29,059 nucleotides of DNA from a virus. How positions within the stretch are numbered: position 1 is the first letter of the stretch; every line of letters begins with the position of its first letter. The position numbers were made by a program, and so were the translations under genes. Below are positions 8,856-16,929 of this stretch, one piece after another. The DNA lies in the IMG/VR virus record IMGVR_UViG_3300005468_000582, positions 1-29,059 of that record, one strand, 5' to 3'. The notes below the pieces were generated by a model that was not told the DNA's origin, searched no databases, and worked only from the letters and a program-made list of their open reading frames with translations.

Positions 8856-11822
8856 TCAGCCTCCGTATGCGCCGGCGTAGGCGCTGCGCCGCCCGGCCCG
8901 GTTAAGTGCCTCAGCCATCCCGCTGGCGGTGCGCCCAGGGGCGGCCTCCATCGCTCTAATCAGCCGGTCCAGGCGGGCCAGGATGTCACGGCCGCCAGCG
9001 GCCAGGTGGCCCGCGCTGGACACGTACTCTGGCTGGCCGCGCTCCGCGAACTCATACGGTGCGCCGCTGCGCATGCCTATGCCTGACACCGGCTCGGTGA
9101 TCCACCCGCCGTCACCGAACCGGCGGGCCTTGCCGCCCTGGGCGTAGTACGCCCGGTAGGCCCCGCTGGTGTAGGTCACCCACGCGCCCAGGCCCTGAGT
9201 GCGCCACTTGGCGACGGCCATCCTGGCGTTGGTCAGCGGGTCGAACGGGTTACCCGGGAACGGCAGGCCCAGAATCTGCCACAGCCCGCTGGCCCCGGAC
9301 GGATTGTGCGCGCCGGCGTTGCCACCGGATTCGGCCATGGCTATGGCGGCCATCAGGTGCGCCAGCGAACGGGGGCCGCCAGCGGCCACCCACAGCGACT
9401 CCAGGAACGGGATTGACCCGTGGGTGGCACCGCCAGGCGGGCCGCCGTGCCCGCCTAGGCCCAGCGCGCCCAGGATGTTTAGGGAGTTGCTGTTGGCCAG
9501 CTTCTGCACCGCCGCCAGCACCCCCGCGTTGATGGCCTTGGTGGACGGGAAGCTGGCACGCACCGACAGCCCCGGGCTGCCGCCGCCCGCGTAAGCAATG
9601 ACGGCCCGGCCCTCGTTCACCGCAGCCATGGCCTGGTCGCCGTACATGGTGGAGGAGGCGGCGTTAATCACCCACTCCCGATCCGACAGCCACGCCGGTA
9701 TCTGGTCGCCCGTGGGGCCGCCTGGGCCACGCATCTGCCCACCGCTGGCCCGGTGGAATAGCTGCCCCGACTGCGCGGCCCGCCCAGCGGCGGTCAACGG
9801 CGAGAAGTTCACCCCCACCGTGACCGTGTGCGACTTGATGCCCAAGATGGCGTTGGTCACGTTGGTGCGGAACTGGTCAAACTGCCTGGAGGCGGTCTTG
9901 AGCTGGCCGCCGATGCCAGGTATCCACCCAAACGCGCGGGCGGCGCTGTGCAAGATGGCCGCGAACGCGCCCAGGATGAAGTTGAGCAGCCCGGCCAGCG
10001 ACAGCCGCAGTATCCCCATGGCCGCCTGCCACGCCGTCTTGATCCACGATGTCAGGCGGTCCCAACTGCCGCGCACATTCCCCACCAGGTTGCGTGACAG
10101 CACCCCGAACGCCACGAACCCCGGCCCCACCACGTGCGCCAGCACCCAGGCAATGATCCGCAGCCCGGCGGCCACGGCAAGCAGGTTGACACCGATCACC
10201 ACCAAGGCGGCCTTGAGCACCGGCCCCAGCAGCGGCGCCCACGCCACCCACACCGCCTTGGTGGATGCCCACACCTGCTTAAGGAACGTACCCAGGTCGC
10301 GCAGCGACGGCAGCGCCAGCGCCCACGCCCTGGCCAGCACCGGCCCCAGCACGTGGGCCGTGTAGTCACCGATTGCCACCACCCAGCCGTGCACCACCTG
10401 CAAAACGTGCTCCCACGTGGATGCCTGCGCGGGCACCGGGGGCAGTATCTGCGCGGCCGTGCGCCCCGGGGACGCCGCCAGCGCGCCCGTGATAGCGGGG
10501 GAAATAGCTGGCACCACCCGCCCGGGGGAGAACCGTGACACCACCCCAGACGGCTGCCCGGCGCCCCGTGGCACCGGGGCCAGCCTGCCGGTGGTCAGCA
10601 GCCCCACCGCCGTGTGCAGCACCGCCACCGCCCGCGCGGCGGCAGGTGACACGAACGCATCCCAGAACTGCATGACCGCAGGCACCCCCGTGTTGACCAG
10701 CCACGAGGACACCCGGGTCAGCACCGGCAAGATCGCATCCCCCAGGCGAATCATGCCCACCTGCACGATGGCTTCCAGCCGGTGGAACTGCGCCTCGGCG
10801 GTGGCCCGCTGCGCTGCCACCGCCGCCCCGTACTTGCCCATGGAGCTGTTGATCTGGTCCTGCTTCTTGCGTAGCACGTCCAGGTTGTTGATAAGCCCCA
10901 AAATGGTGGCCGAGGACCGGCCGCCGCCGAACGCCCGCGCGAGCAGCGCAGCCGCCTGGGTGGCCGACAGCCCCGAATCGTCCAGGTGCGTCTTGAGCAG
11001 CGTCACCGCCGCGATCAGCCCACCAGGGCTGCGCATGGCCTGCCCTAGCTGTAGGCCGGTGATGCCGATGGTGGCCAGTTGCTTGGCGGCCGTGGCCGAG
11101 GGGGCGCCCAGTAGCGCGAACGTCATGCGCAGCCGGGTGGCCGCCTCAGCCGCGTTCTGCCCCTCGTCGGTCATCAGCGCCAGCGCCCCGCCGACCTGCG
11201 CCAGGCCCAGCCCCCACGTCTTGGCCGCTGGCAGGATGCCGGTACCGATAGCCGACACGAAATCGGACAGCGTCATGTTGCCGGCGCCGATGATGGCGTT
11301 GACCGTGGCGGCGGCCTGCCCGAAGTTGGTTGCCCCGCGTATGCCGGTGCGCCATGCCCCGGCCAGCGCGTTAGTCGTGGACTCCAGGTCGGCGCCGCCC
11401 ACCGCCGCCAGGTCGCTGGCGGTGCGCAGCGCCTTCATGGCCTGCACATTGTCAAGGCCCACGGACTTGAGGTGGTACAAGGCGGCGGCCAACTGCTGCG
11501 GCCCCTGTTGCGCCCGGGTGGCGCCCAGCTCCAGCACCTGATTGGACAGCACCGCCACGTCCTTGGCCGTGGCCCCGGCCTGGGTCTGAATGCGGGTCAT
11601 GGCCGCTTGGAACTTGACCGCCTGGTCGGCCGCCACGGCCCCAATGCCGATAGCTGCCCCGATGCCCGCCAGGGCCGTGACTGCGGCGGCCTTAAACAGC
11701 TTGCCGAACTTGGCCCCCGCCGGGGCCGCGCCCTCCTCCACGTCCCGGGCCACCGCCCGTTTGAGGTCCGCGCCGTCTACGCGCAACCGTACGAACGCAT
11801 CAGCCACCGTCAAGCCAGGCAC
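8856..11822 (-). CDS. Tape measure protein with lytic-transglycosylase-like domain
   Basis: This 988-aa protein sets tail length; 988 residues at about 0.15 nm each suggests roughly 150 nm (rule of thumb). The start is GTG, sharing a base with the preceding TAG. Residues about 1-70 are the N-terminal part with a hydrophobic segment (ALAGIGAAIGIGAVAADQA). Residues about 75-400 resemble the phage tail tape measure core (TIGR01760-like): FQAAMTRIQTQAGATAKDV, ALRTASDLAAVGGAD, LALMTDEGQNAAEAATRLRM. Long hydrophobic stretches follow (about 530-640). At about 799-894 is an SLT-type lysozyme-like domain with HLMAAIAMAESGGN (catalytic Glu831) and NPSGASGLWQI. It should cut peptidoglycan to help DNA entry. 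The C-terminus is Arg-rich. Confidence 0.93.
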   Translation of the reverse strand: MPGLTVADAFVRLRVDGADLKRAVARDVEEGAAPAGAKFGKLFKAAAVTALAGIGAAIGIGAVAADQAVKFQAAMTRIQTQAGATAKDVAVLSNQVLELGATRAQQGPQQLAAALYHLKSVGLDNVQAMKALRTASDLAAVGGADLESTTNALAGAWRTGIRGATNFGQAAATVNAIIGAGNMTLSDFVSAIGTGILPAAKTWGLGLAQVGGALALMTDEGQNAAEAATRLRMTFALLGAPSATAAKQLATIGITGLQLGQAMRSPGGLIAAVTLLKTHLDDSGLSATQAAALLARAFGGGRSSATILGLINNLDVLRKKQDQINSSMGKYGAAVAAQRATAEAQFHRLEAIVQVGMIRLGDAILPVLTRVSSWLVNTGVPAVMQFWDAFVSPAAARAVAVLHTAVGLLTTGRLAPVPRGAGQPSGVVSRFSPGRVVPAISPAITGALAASPGRTAAQILPPVPAQASTWEHVLQVVHGWVVAIGDYTAHVLGPVLARAWALALPSLRDLGTFLKQVWASTKAVWVAWAPLLGPVLKAALVVIGVNLLAVAAGLRIIAWVLAHVVGPGFVAFGVLSRNLVGNVRGSWDRLTSWIKTAWQAAMGILRLSLAGLLNFILGAFAAILHSAARAFGWIPGIGGQLKTASRQFDQFRTNVTNAILGIKSHTVTVGVNFSPLTAAGRAAQSGQLFHRASGGQMRGPGGPTGDQIPAWLSDREWVINAASSTMYGDQAMAAVNEGRAVIAYAGGGSPGLSVRASFPSTKAINAGVLAAVQKLANSNSLNILGALGLGGHGGPPGGATHGSIPFLESLWVAAGGPRSLAHLMAAIAMAESGGNAGAHNPSGASGLWQILGLPFPGNPFDPLTNARMAVAKWRTQGLGAWVTYTSGAYRAYYAQGGKARRFGDGGWITEPVSGIGMRSGAPYEFAERGQPEYVSSAGHLAAGGRDILARLDRLIRAMEAAPGRTASGMAEALNRAGRRSAYAGAYGG

Positions 11823-11929
11823 TAGGGCTCACCCCCCGCCCACCCGGCGCAGCCCGGCACGGTAAACCGCCGGGTTACCGTGTTCGCGGTTGCCCGGCGG
11901 TCTACCAGTGTGCCCAGGTAAGCGCCCAT
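11822..11929 (-). CDS. 35-aa micro-ORF between chaperone and tape measure
   Basis: This ORF of 35 codons starts with ATG directly after the G-T stop (TAG ATG) and ends in a TAG whose G is the first base of the tape measure GTG (TAGTG). It begins MGAYLGTLVDRRATANTVTR and ends CAGWAGGEP. It has GAGGG a few nt upstream. It is in the same frame as G-T, so readthrough of the G-T stop would append it. The tight junctions at both ends argue for real translation, perhaps to couple G-T to tape measure synthesis, but no homologue is known to me. It could also just be spacer. Confidence 0.45.
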   Translation of the reverse strand: MGAYLGTLVDRRATANTVTRRFTVPGCAGWAGGEP

Positions 11930-12738
11930 CTAGCCCTCGGCGGCGTCGATGAAGGCGCGCACAGCCGCCTGCCTGTCGGCAGCCGCCTGCCCCGGGGTCC
12001 AGCCCATCTCCTCCACCGTGGCGGCCCACTCCTCCCGGGGCGTCTCGTACTCCTCAGCCAGGCGCGTGGCGCCCTGGTATTGGGCCACCACCGTGAGCAG
12101 GCGCAGCATGTCCTCCCGCTCGTGCTGCGCCAGCATCACCCACTCGATCAGGTCGCACCGCTGCCGCAGCGCTAGGTGCCGCTGGCAGAGCCGGCCGCGC
12201 GCTTGCTCGATGCGGCGCGCCCGCTCCCGGCGGGCCGCCCCGATGGGGCCTTGCGCCTGGTGCCACCCCTGCCACCCGTCGTCTTCCCATCGGCTGGCAG
12301 CACCGTCACGTCCCCCGTGCCCAAGGAGATAACCTTCCGTAGCTGCTCGGCCCTCTCCGCACCCCCATGCGAGGAGGGCGAGGGCGGCACGGTAGGGCGG
12401 TCGGTGGCGTCCACCATGAATGCCTCCAGCTCCTCGTTGATGCCGGCCATGATGGACATGATCACTTCGGGCCGGGTGCGGTGCTCCCTGGTGTGCCACT
12501 TGAAACGGGCATACTCCTGCGGGCCGAAGGCCATCTGCAAGAACGCTGCGATAGCCGCCTGGGCCTCGGGCCGGCGTATGTCCGTGGCGCTGGCAGCCAG
12601 CAAGGCCAGCTCCGACTGGTCCAGCAGGTCGGGCTCCCCGTTGCATGAGAACACCTCCCCGTCCAGGGTGAAGCTGACCCCCGCGAGGGGGTTGACCATG
12701 GGCTCGCTGTCGTCTGGGACGCTGATGTAGGAACGCAT
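11930..12738 (-). CDS. Tail assembly chaperone G-T, made by -1 frameshift
   Basis: A second open frame, shifted -1 relative to gpG, continues to TAG 11930. It carries a convincing helical domain (HLALRQRCDLIEWVMLAQ, HEREDMLRLLTVVAQYQG, LAEEYETPREEWAATVEEMGW, AVRAFIDAAEG). It has no credible start of its own, so the product should be gpG read through a -1 slip. Counting 809 nt plus one repeated base gives exactly 270 codons (269 aa plus stop). In lambda-like tails the T domain links the tape measure with tube protein, and the G to G-T ratio depends on slip frequency. The exact slip site is not certain (see the site entry). Confidence 0.8.
12172..12738 (-). CDS. Tail assembly chaperone, gpG-like (unshifted product)
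   Basis: This is a 188-aa protein. ATG 12738 is chosen because it lies after the tail tube stop and has GGAAGG about 11 nt upstream; the longer upstream frame is noise. It starts with MRSYISVPDDSEPMVNP, followed by VSFTLDGEVFSCNG and helical segments (LLDQSELALLAAS, AAIAAFLQMAFGPQEYARFKWHTREH, VIMSIMAGINEELEAFM). This is the usual build of the abundant chaperone encoded between tail tube and tape measure. Its last part is Gly/Arg/Ser-rich and ends at TAG 12172. It is expected to coat the tape measure during assembly. Confidence 0.85.
   Translation of the reverse strand: MRSYISVPDDSEPMVNPLAGVSFTLDGEVFSCNGEPDLLDQSELALLAASATDIRRPEAQAAIAAFLQMAFGPQEYARFKWHTREHRTRPEVIMSIMAGINEELEAFMVDATDRPTVPPSPSSHGGAERAEQLRKVISLGTGDVTVLPADGKTTGGRGGTRRKAPSGRPAGSGRAASSKRAAGSASGT
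12310..12316 (-). other. Candidate -1 frameshift site (GGGGGAC)
   Basis: In the chaperone frame the mRNA reads ACG GGG GAC here. A -1 slip gives GGG GGA: the P-site Gly tRNA re-pairs perfectly, and the A-site Asp tRNA re-pairs partly. It is not a canonical X-XXY-YYZ heptamer. Alternatives further on are GAT-GGG-AAG near 12285-12291 and G-GCC-CCA near 12243-12249. No single site stands out. Confidence 0.35.
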
Positions 12739-12766
12739 GCGCTGGGTTGCCTTCCGCGAGTAGGGG

Positions 12767-13327
12767 TTATGCGCGCTGCGGGGTTGCCAGGATGGCCCGC
12801 CAAGGCCGCAGCCCCGTGGCGGGAAGCTCCAGATTGAACACCACCGGCATGGTGACCTTGGCGGCGCCACGGCCGCGCACCATGGCCACATCGCCGCCCT
12901 GGAAGCACTGCCGGTAAATCCACCGCTCGGTGTGGTCCTCGCTCTCAAACAGCAGCATGGCCCGCACCTCGCTGCCCAGGTCGGGCGGCTCGTAGATCGT
13001 CACCCCGCTGCCGGTGGTCACTACGCCGCCGTTGAAGGCGGCCTTGAGATTGGTGATGGTCATCTGCGCCAGGGCAAACTGCACCGTGCCCACCCGGCTA
13101 TCCGGCTGGTAGCTAAGCGGGTCCAGCACCTCAGCCACCTGCACCTGGGCGGTGTTTATCTGGTAGTGGAACTCGCTGCCCACATCGGTGTAGCCCATCA
13201 GGTTCCACGCCGCTGAGACGGTGGCAATGCTGGTGGCCACGTCCACCGGCTCGGTGGTGCCGATGGGTGCAAGGTACAGGTATCCCGGCCCGAGGGACAG
13301 GGCTGCCGGGGTGCCGCGTGCTGGCAT
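12767..13327 (-). CDS. Major tail (tube) protein
   Basis: This is a 186-aa protein from an ATG with AAGGAG about 8-9 nt upstream, one of the strongest binding sites here, as expected for an abundant protein. The sequence has the tail-tube pattern: a Gly/Pro-rich start leading to YLYLAPIGTTEPVD, a NLMGYTDVGSEFHYQINTAQVQVAEVLDPL segment, then VGTVQFALAQMTITNLKAAFNGG, and later strands (ERWIYRQCFQGGDVAM, VTMPVVFNLE). The GYTDVGS and VQFALAQMTITNLK features are the kind seen in siphoviral tube proteins, where hexameric rings stack along the tape measure. Its position directly before the chaperone genes and tape measure confirms the role. Confidence 0.88.
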   Translation of the reverse strand: MPARGTPAALSLGPGYLYLAPIGTTEPVDVATSIATVSAAWNLMGYTDVGSEFHYQINTAQVQVAEVLDPLSYQPDSRVGTVQFALAQMTITNLKAAFNGGVVTTGSGVTIYEPPDLGSEVRAMLLFESEDHTERWIYRQCFQGGDVAMVRGRGAAKVTMPVVFNLELPATGLRPWRAILATPQRA

Positions 13328-13339
13328 GGTTGCTGCTCC

Positions 13340-13636
13340 TTAACTGCCCTGGTCGGTGCCAGCGCTGTCTGCGCCCCCGGGGCCGGGGGCCTGGTCCTCG
13401 TCGCCTACGGCTGCGCTGGCGGCCTCGGCGTCTTCGGGGGTGGCTAGCAACGGCTGCCACTCCGGGTTGGTGTCATACACATCCACCGGCACGTGATCCC
13501 CCGCGCGGAACGCGCACACCGGCATGACGTTCTCGGCCACCGGGGTGTACACGTCGGTCATGGCCACGTAGTACGCGGGCCGGGCCGGGGCCTCCTCCTC
13601 GGTAGCCTCGGCCGCCCTGCTGCTGCGCTGGGCCAT
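13340..13636 (-). CDS. Small acidic protein before tail tube gene, unknown function
   Basis: This is a 98-aa protein starting with ATG 4 bp after the previous stop. A short folded core (YYVAMTDVYTPVAENVMPVCAFRAGDHVPVDVYDTNPEW) is flanked by charged low-complexity ends, and the C-terminal quarter is Glu/Asp/Gly-rich. The FRAGDHVPVDV segment echoes LHRGGVLPLDV in the 142-aa gene after the capsid gene. The next gene's ribosome binding site overlaps the stop region. Function is unknown; it could be an accessory tail or neck protein. Confidence 0.7.
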   Translation of the reverse strand: MAQRSSRAAEATEEEAPARPAYYVAMTDVYTPVAENVMPVCAFRAGDHVPVDVYDTNPEWQPLLATPEDAEAASAAVGDEDQAPGPGGADSAGTDQGS

Positions 13637-13640
13637 CGGC

Positions 13641-14000
13641 TCAGCCGCCCATGATCACAGGGCACACCTTGCAGGTGGCCCCGGTAACCGAGCAGGTGGC
13701 GGTCACGTTGCCGTTTTGGTCCCCGAATGGGTACAGCGGGAACGGCCCGTACAGCCGCAGCCCGGTGGTGGCCTCTACCGTGGGCGACAAGGCCAGCGGG
13801 GCGTTGGTCAGCGCCAGCGGGCCACCGCCCGTGGGCGGGGTGACGGTGACGGTGACCGCCGCGCCGCCAGTGTTTTGCACCAGCAGGTAGGTGTTGGGGC
13901 CGGCGGGGAACGTGTCGCCCGATCCGCCGCTTGCCACCAGGCCGGTGGTGAGGCTGCCGCCGCCGGTACGGCTGGCCACAACCGGGGTTAGTGCTGCCAT
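13641..14000 (-). CDS. Small beta-sandwich virion protein, unknown role
   Basis: This is a 119-aa protein from an ATG with AAGGAG about 8 nt upstream. It is beta-rich and Gly/Thr-rich: TYLLVQNTGGAAVTVTVTPP, then LSPTVEATTGLRLYGPFPLYPF, then NVTATCSVTGATCKVCPVIMGG. The three Cys near the end are unusual but show no clear metal site. A single small beta-sandwich that could decorate the head-tail neck or tail tube is the likeliest reading. It lies between the tail terminator and the small gene before the tail tube. I do not recognise a named family. Confidence 0.75.
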   Translation of the reverse strand: MAALTPVVASRTGGGSLTTGLVASGGSGDTFPAGPNTYLLVQNTGGAAVTVTVTPPTGGGPLALTNAPLALSPTVEATTGLRLYGPFPLYPFGDQNGNVTATCSVTGATCKVCPVIMGG

Positions 14001-14010
14001 GGTTGCTCCT

Positions 14011-14439
14011 TCAGGTTGGTGCCAACACCAGGTCGGCCTGTACTTGGAACAGGTACGGCTCCGAGGCGTCCGCAGGCTGCGGCACGTATACCGGGCCGGC
14101 CAGATTGTCGTGCACCAGCACGGTCATGCCATCCCCGGCAGGCTGGGGGCAGCCGGTCAGCAGCTCCACCGCCGCCGCGATGCCGGCCGCCGCCCGTTCG
14201 GCGGCCACCTCGTCACCGGAGTACACGTCCCATTGCATGCGCGCCTGGGTGACTATGCCGTCCTCGGCCACCAGGCCGCCGCCGCCGGCGATGCGTGATA
14301 CCAGCGCCCACGGCCCTGACGCGGGGGACCGGGGCGGCGGCTGAAGAAAGCACCCGTTCTCCAACGGGTTACCCAACCCGACCAGCCCCGGCTGGTTGTT
14401 GGTCCACTCGCACACCGCCAACTCCACCGCGCTAGCCAA
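14011..14439 (-). CDS. Tail terminator-like protein
   Basis: This is a 142-aa protein. The start is uncertain: TTG at 14439 has AAGGTG 8 nt upstream, while GTG at 14427 (after the upstream stop at 14432) lacks a clear binding site. The sequence has helices and strands like small tail terminator or completion proteins of siphoviruses: an N-terminal helix, then ASGPWALVSRIAGGGG, VTQARMQWDVYSGDEVAAERAAAGIAAAVELLTG, and a C-terminal strand LFQVQADLVLAPT. This domain order (beta strand QARMQWDVYS, Ala-rich helix, closing strand) is typical. It would cap the tail tube and bind the head. Confidence 0.75.
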   Translation of the reverse strand: MASAVELAVCEWTNNQPGLVGLGNPLENGCFLQPPPRSPASGPWALVSRIAGGGGLVAEDGIVTQARMQWDVYSGDEVAAERAAAGIAAAVELLTGCPQPAGDGMTVLVHDNLAGPVYVPQPADASEPYLFQVQADLVLAPT

Positions 14440-14989
14440 AGCGGAACACCTTGCCTCTCAGCCCCAGCACGGTGCGCTCCACAAAGTGCGCGCCCTTGGT
14501 GCCGGGGTGGTGGACCAGGGGGCCGAAGACCTGCCCGGTGGCCCGGTTGCGCAACGGCCAGGGGCCGGTGGAGCGGATGATGTGCGGCGGCGTGCCGTTG
14601 TTCACCCACTTGCCGTAGCTGGCGGTAGGGCCGATCAGGTACCCGCCGCCGCGCTCCAACGGCAACGGGATGGGCTGGATGACGACGCTGTTGCGCAGGT
14701 ACCCGCTGGGCCGCAACGGCAGGTCCCCGGCGTACCGGGCACGCGCAACAGCAGGCCCCTTGGGCAATGCCAGGCCCCGCCCGAACGCGCCAGGCACCTG
14801 GTAGGTGGTGCCCTTGCTGTACCCGGGGGTCACGGGGTAGGCGTACACGGGGTAGACCGGCGACACCGGAATGAGCGCCTTCATGTCCGCCGCCGCCAGG
14901 CCAGCCAGCAACCGCAGCGCCGTGCGTGGCTCGCCTTCATACCAGGCGTGCAGTGCCGCGTCACGCCACACCACCCTGGTTACCGCCAT
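14432..14989 (-). CDS. Neck/tail completion protein (HK97 gp10-like)
   Basis: This is a 185-aa protein. I chose ATG 14989 over a TTG at 15019 because it has GAGGGGG about 8 nt upstream and lies after the previous stop; the extension would be a Cys-rich stub. The C-terminal half has the pattern of the HK97 gp10 family: YLIGPTASYGKWVNNGTPPHIIRS, then PLVHHPGTKGAHFVERTV (His, Pro-Gly-Thr, then Phe). Such proteins sit at the head-tail interface and are needed for tail joining or completion. Gene order (adaptor, this gene, tail terminator, tail tube) agrees. The overlap with the next gene is 8 bp. Confidence 0.8.
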   Translation of the reverse strand: MAVTRVVWRDAALHAWYEGEPRTALRLLAGLAAADMKALIPVSPVYPVYAYPVTPGYSKGTTYQVPGAFGRGLALPKGPAVARARYAGDLPLRPSGYLRNSVVIQPIPLPLERGGGYLIGPTASYGKWVNNGTPPHIIRSTGPWPLRNRATGQVFGPLVHHPGTKGAHFVERTVLGLRGKVFRFG

Positions 14990-15002
14990 CCCGCAAACCC
15001 CC

Positions 15003-15455
15003 TCACAGCAGCAGCTCATCCCCCCACGTCACCGGGTCCGGCGCTGCCCACTGCGGGTACAGCTCCGGGCCGCCGCCCTGCTCGTTACGCAACGCCGCCA
15101 GCACCTGGGCAAGCGCGGCGTTGGCCCGGCTGTCCAGGGTGCTGGCCACGTTGATATTGGCCGTCCGCTCGGGGTAGGCCATCTCGATATCTGCGGCGGC
15201 CCGCCACGCCGCCGCGTCACGGGCGGCCGCCTCAATCTCACCGGCCAACTGCCCCACGGTGGGCAGTTGCCCGGTGGCCGCCAGCACCCACGCCACCGCG
15301 TTATCCACAAACCCCTGCGCCTGCTCGGCGGTGGGCTCGGTGTCTTCAGTGAACTGGCCCAGTAGCTGGGTGCTGCCAGGCGCGGCCCTGCTACGGGTGC
15401 GGGTCGGGATCTTCTCCGCGACCTCACCCGTAGTAGGTGCCCACGCCTCAGCCAC
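15003..15455 (-). CDS. Head-tail connector/adaptor-like protein
   Basis: This is a 150-aa protein from a GTG that overlaps the previous stop (TAGTG). It is mostly helical: FTEDTEPTAEQAQGFVDNAVAWVLAATGQLP, a long helix rich in Ala and Glu (GEIEAAARDAAAWRAAADIEMAYPERTAN), and a C-terminal helix (ANAALAQVLAALRNEQGGG). Helical proteins of this size right after the capsid gene in siphoviruses are usually the gp6/gp15-like adaptor that docks on the portal and starts the neck. That role is inferred from fold-like pattern and position; no unique motif proves it. Confidence 0.7.
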   Translation of the reverse strand: MAEAWAPTTGEVAEKIPTRTRSRAAPGSTQLLGQFTEDTEPTAEQAQGFVDNAVAWVLAATGQLPTVGQLAGEIEAAARDAAAWRAAADIEMAYPERTANINVASTLDSRANAALAQVLAALRNEQGGGPELYPQWAAPDPVTWGDELLL

Positions 15456-15883
15456 TACTTGTCGGCCTTGCCTGCCGCGCCGCTACGCGAGGTGCCGCCG
15501 CCCCGAGGGCCAGACGTGGAGGGTGACGGCGCGGCTGGGGTAGGGGTTTCGCCGCCCTCACCCTCCTTGGCCGCTGCCTCCTCGGCCTGCACATCCACCC
15601 GCTGCGGCCCCGGCGGGCCGCCCGGCGGGTCAGCCGCCACGGCCGCCCGCTCGGCGGTGGACATGGGGAACGCCTCGATCAGGTCGTGGCTGGCCAGGTG
15701 TGCAAGCTGCTCCTCCCGCACGTCCAGCGGCAGCACGCCACCCCGGTGCAGGCCGATGATCCGCATGCCCTCCGTGGTGGCCGTCTTGACAGTCACGTAC
15801 GGGGCGCACACCCGCCACCAGTACTCGCCGTCCTGCATGTCGGCGGGCTTCCAGGCGGCCCGCTTCTCCTTGGTGTCCGCCAC
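15455..15883 (-). CDS. Small head protein downstream of capsid gene, unknown function
   Basis: This is a 142-aa protein from a GTG with GAAGGGG about 8 nt upstream. Residues about 20-75 look like a small folded domain (YWWRVCAPYVTVKTA, MRIIGLHRGGVLPLDVREEQLAHLASHDLIEAF). The remaining half is low-complexity Pro/Glu/Ser/Gly-rich and ends in basic residues, so it is probably disordered. Its LHRGGVLPLDV segment faintly resembles FRAGDHVPVDV in the 98-aa protein further downstream, so the two could share a fold. It lies between major capsid and connector genes and ends in TAGTG, overlapping the next GTG. It is probably a head accessory protein. Confidence 0.75.
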   Translation of the reverse strand: MADTKEKRAAWKPADMQDGEYWWRVCAPYVTVKTATTEGMRIIGLHRGGVLPLDVREEQLAHLASHDLIEAFPMSTAERAAVAADPPGGPPGPQRVDVQAEEAAAKEGEGGETPTPAAPSPSTSGPRGGGTSRSGAAGKADK

Positions 15884-15951
15884 AGCGGCACCCCTTCCCT
15901 TTGTCTCAGGGCTGCCCGGGGCAGCCAGTGCGCTGGTGCTGGCTGCTGCGG

Positions 15952-16872
15952 TCAGGCGGTCAGGATCTCGCAGGCCGACCCGGGCTCCTGCACGATCGGC
16001 ACCGTCTTGCGGCGCCCCTGCAAGTCCCAGGCGTCGTTGCCGTCGAGGCGGATGCTCTTGATCTGCACCGCGAGCTGATCCATGGCGTACCCGGGGGCGT
16101 TGTCCATCTCGTCGGCCATGCCACCGAGCTGGGTGGAGTCGAGCACGTAGGGGTGCGCGGCCACCGACGAAGGCGACACCACGATGATCAGCCCCGCGAT
16201 GATCTCCAGCGTGCCGGTGTAGATCGGGTTGCTGGTGGTCTCACGGCGCAGCGCGTTGGTGATGGCCGTGTCGGACATCATGTAGGCGTAGTGGCTGTCG
16301 TCCACCAAGATGGTGTCCGGGTGGTAGCCCAGGTTCTTGCCGTACACGTGCGCCTTGGCCAGCAGGATGTCCTGGAAGATCGTCCGCGTGGCCGCGTTCG
16401 ACCAAACGGCCGTGGCGGTGGTGGTGTCGGTAACCGCCGACGCGATGGCCGACATGGCCTGACCGTCCACCTGCTGGATGATCGAGTTGACGACCTTGCG
16501 CATGTTGCGGTCCACCGTCTGGCCCGCATAGACGTTGCGGGCCACCTCCTCATCGGTGAGCCGCACCTTCTGGCCCCACTTGGACACGCTGGCGATGCCT
16601 GCGGTGCCGGTGGGCAGGTTGGCGAACGGGTACTCCGCACCCGGCCCCACCGCTTCCACGGTGCGGTCAGTAACGAAGGGCTCCGACAGCTCGTACAGCG
16701 CAGCGCCGCCGCTGGTGCGGAAACGCTGGGTGAGCAGTTGGTCCGCGACGAACCGGAGGTCGGTGTAGTCGCGCAGCCGCCGCCTGATCTGGGTAGGCGA
16801 CTGCAAGAACCGGGAGATGGTTTCCAGGTCACCGCTCAGTGTCGGTGGGGGAGCCGGGTAGCTACCTGGCAT
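15952..16872 (-). CDS. Major capsid protein (HK97 fold)
   Basis: This is a 306-aa protein from an ATG with AAGGAAG about 7 nt upstream. After a short N-terminus it has a helical arm (FLQSPTQIRRRLRDYTDLRF), an E-loop-like region (residues about 75-110, ending KWGQKVRLTDEEVARN), a long spine-like helix (RNMRKVVNSIIQQVDGQAM), and a P- and A-domain pattern typical of compact HK97-fold proteins (PDTILVDDSHYAYMM, TLEIIAGLIIVVSP, MDQLAVQIKSIRLD, QEPGSACEILTA). There is no long N-terminal scaffold (delta) domain, which fits with scaffold being supplied by the upstream protease gene. Length and gene order are as expected for an actinophage siphovirus. Confidence 0.9.
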   Translation of the reverse strand: MPGSYPAPPPTLSGDLETISRFLQSPTQIRRRLRDYTDLRFVADQLLTQRFRTSGGAALYELSEPFVTDRTVEAVGPGAEYPFANLPTGTAGIASVSKWGQKVRLTDEEVARNVYAGQTVDRNMRKVVNSIIQQVDGQAMSAIASAVTDTTTATAVWSNAATRTIFQDILLAKAHVYGKNLGYHPDTILVDDSHYAYMMSDTAITNALRRETTSNPIYTGTLEIIAGLIIVVSPSSVAAHPYVLDSTQLGGMADEMDNAPGYAMDQLAVQIKSIRLDGNDAWDLQGRRKTVPIVQEPGSACEILTA

Positions 16873-16929
16873 GGCTTGCTTCCTTTCCTGCGGTGGGCCA
16901 CCAGCGGCCCCCTGCTTGTGGGGCCGGCG

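Noticed and set aside
12739-12948. TTG-started extension of the tail chaperone
   Set aside because: Overlaps the tail tube gene; ATG 12738 follows its stop and begins the recognisable protein.
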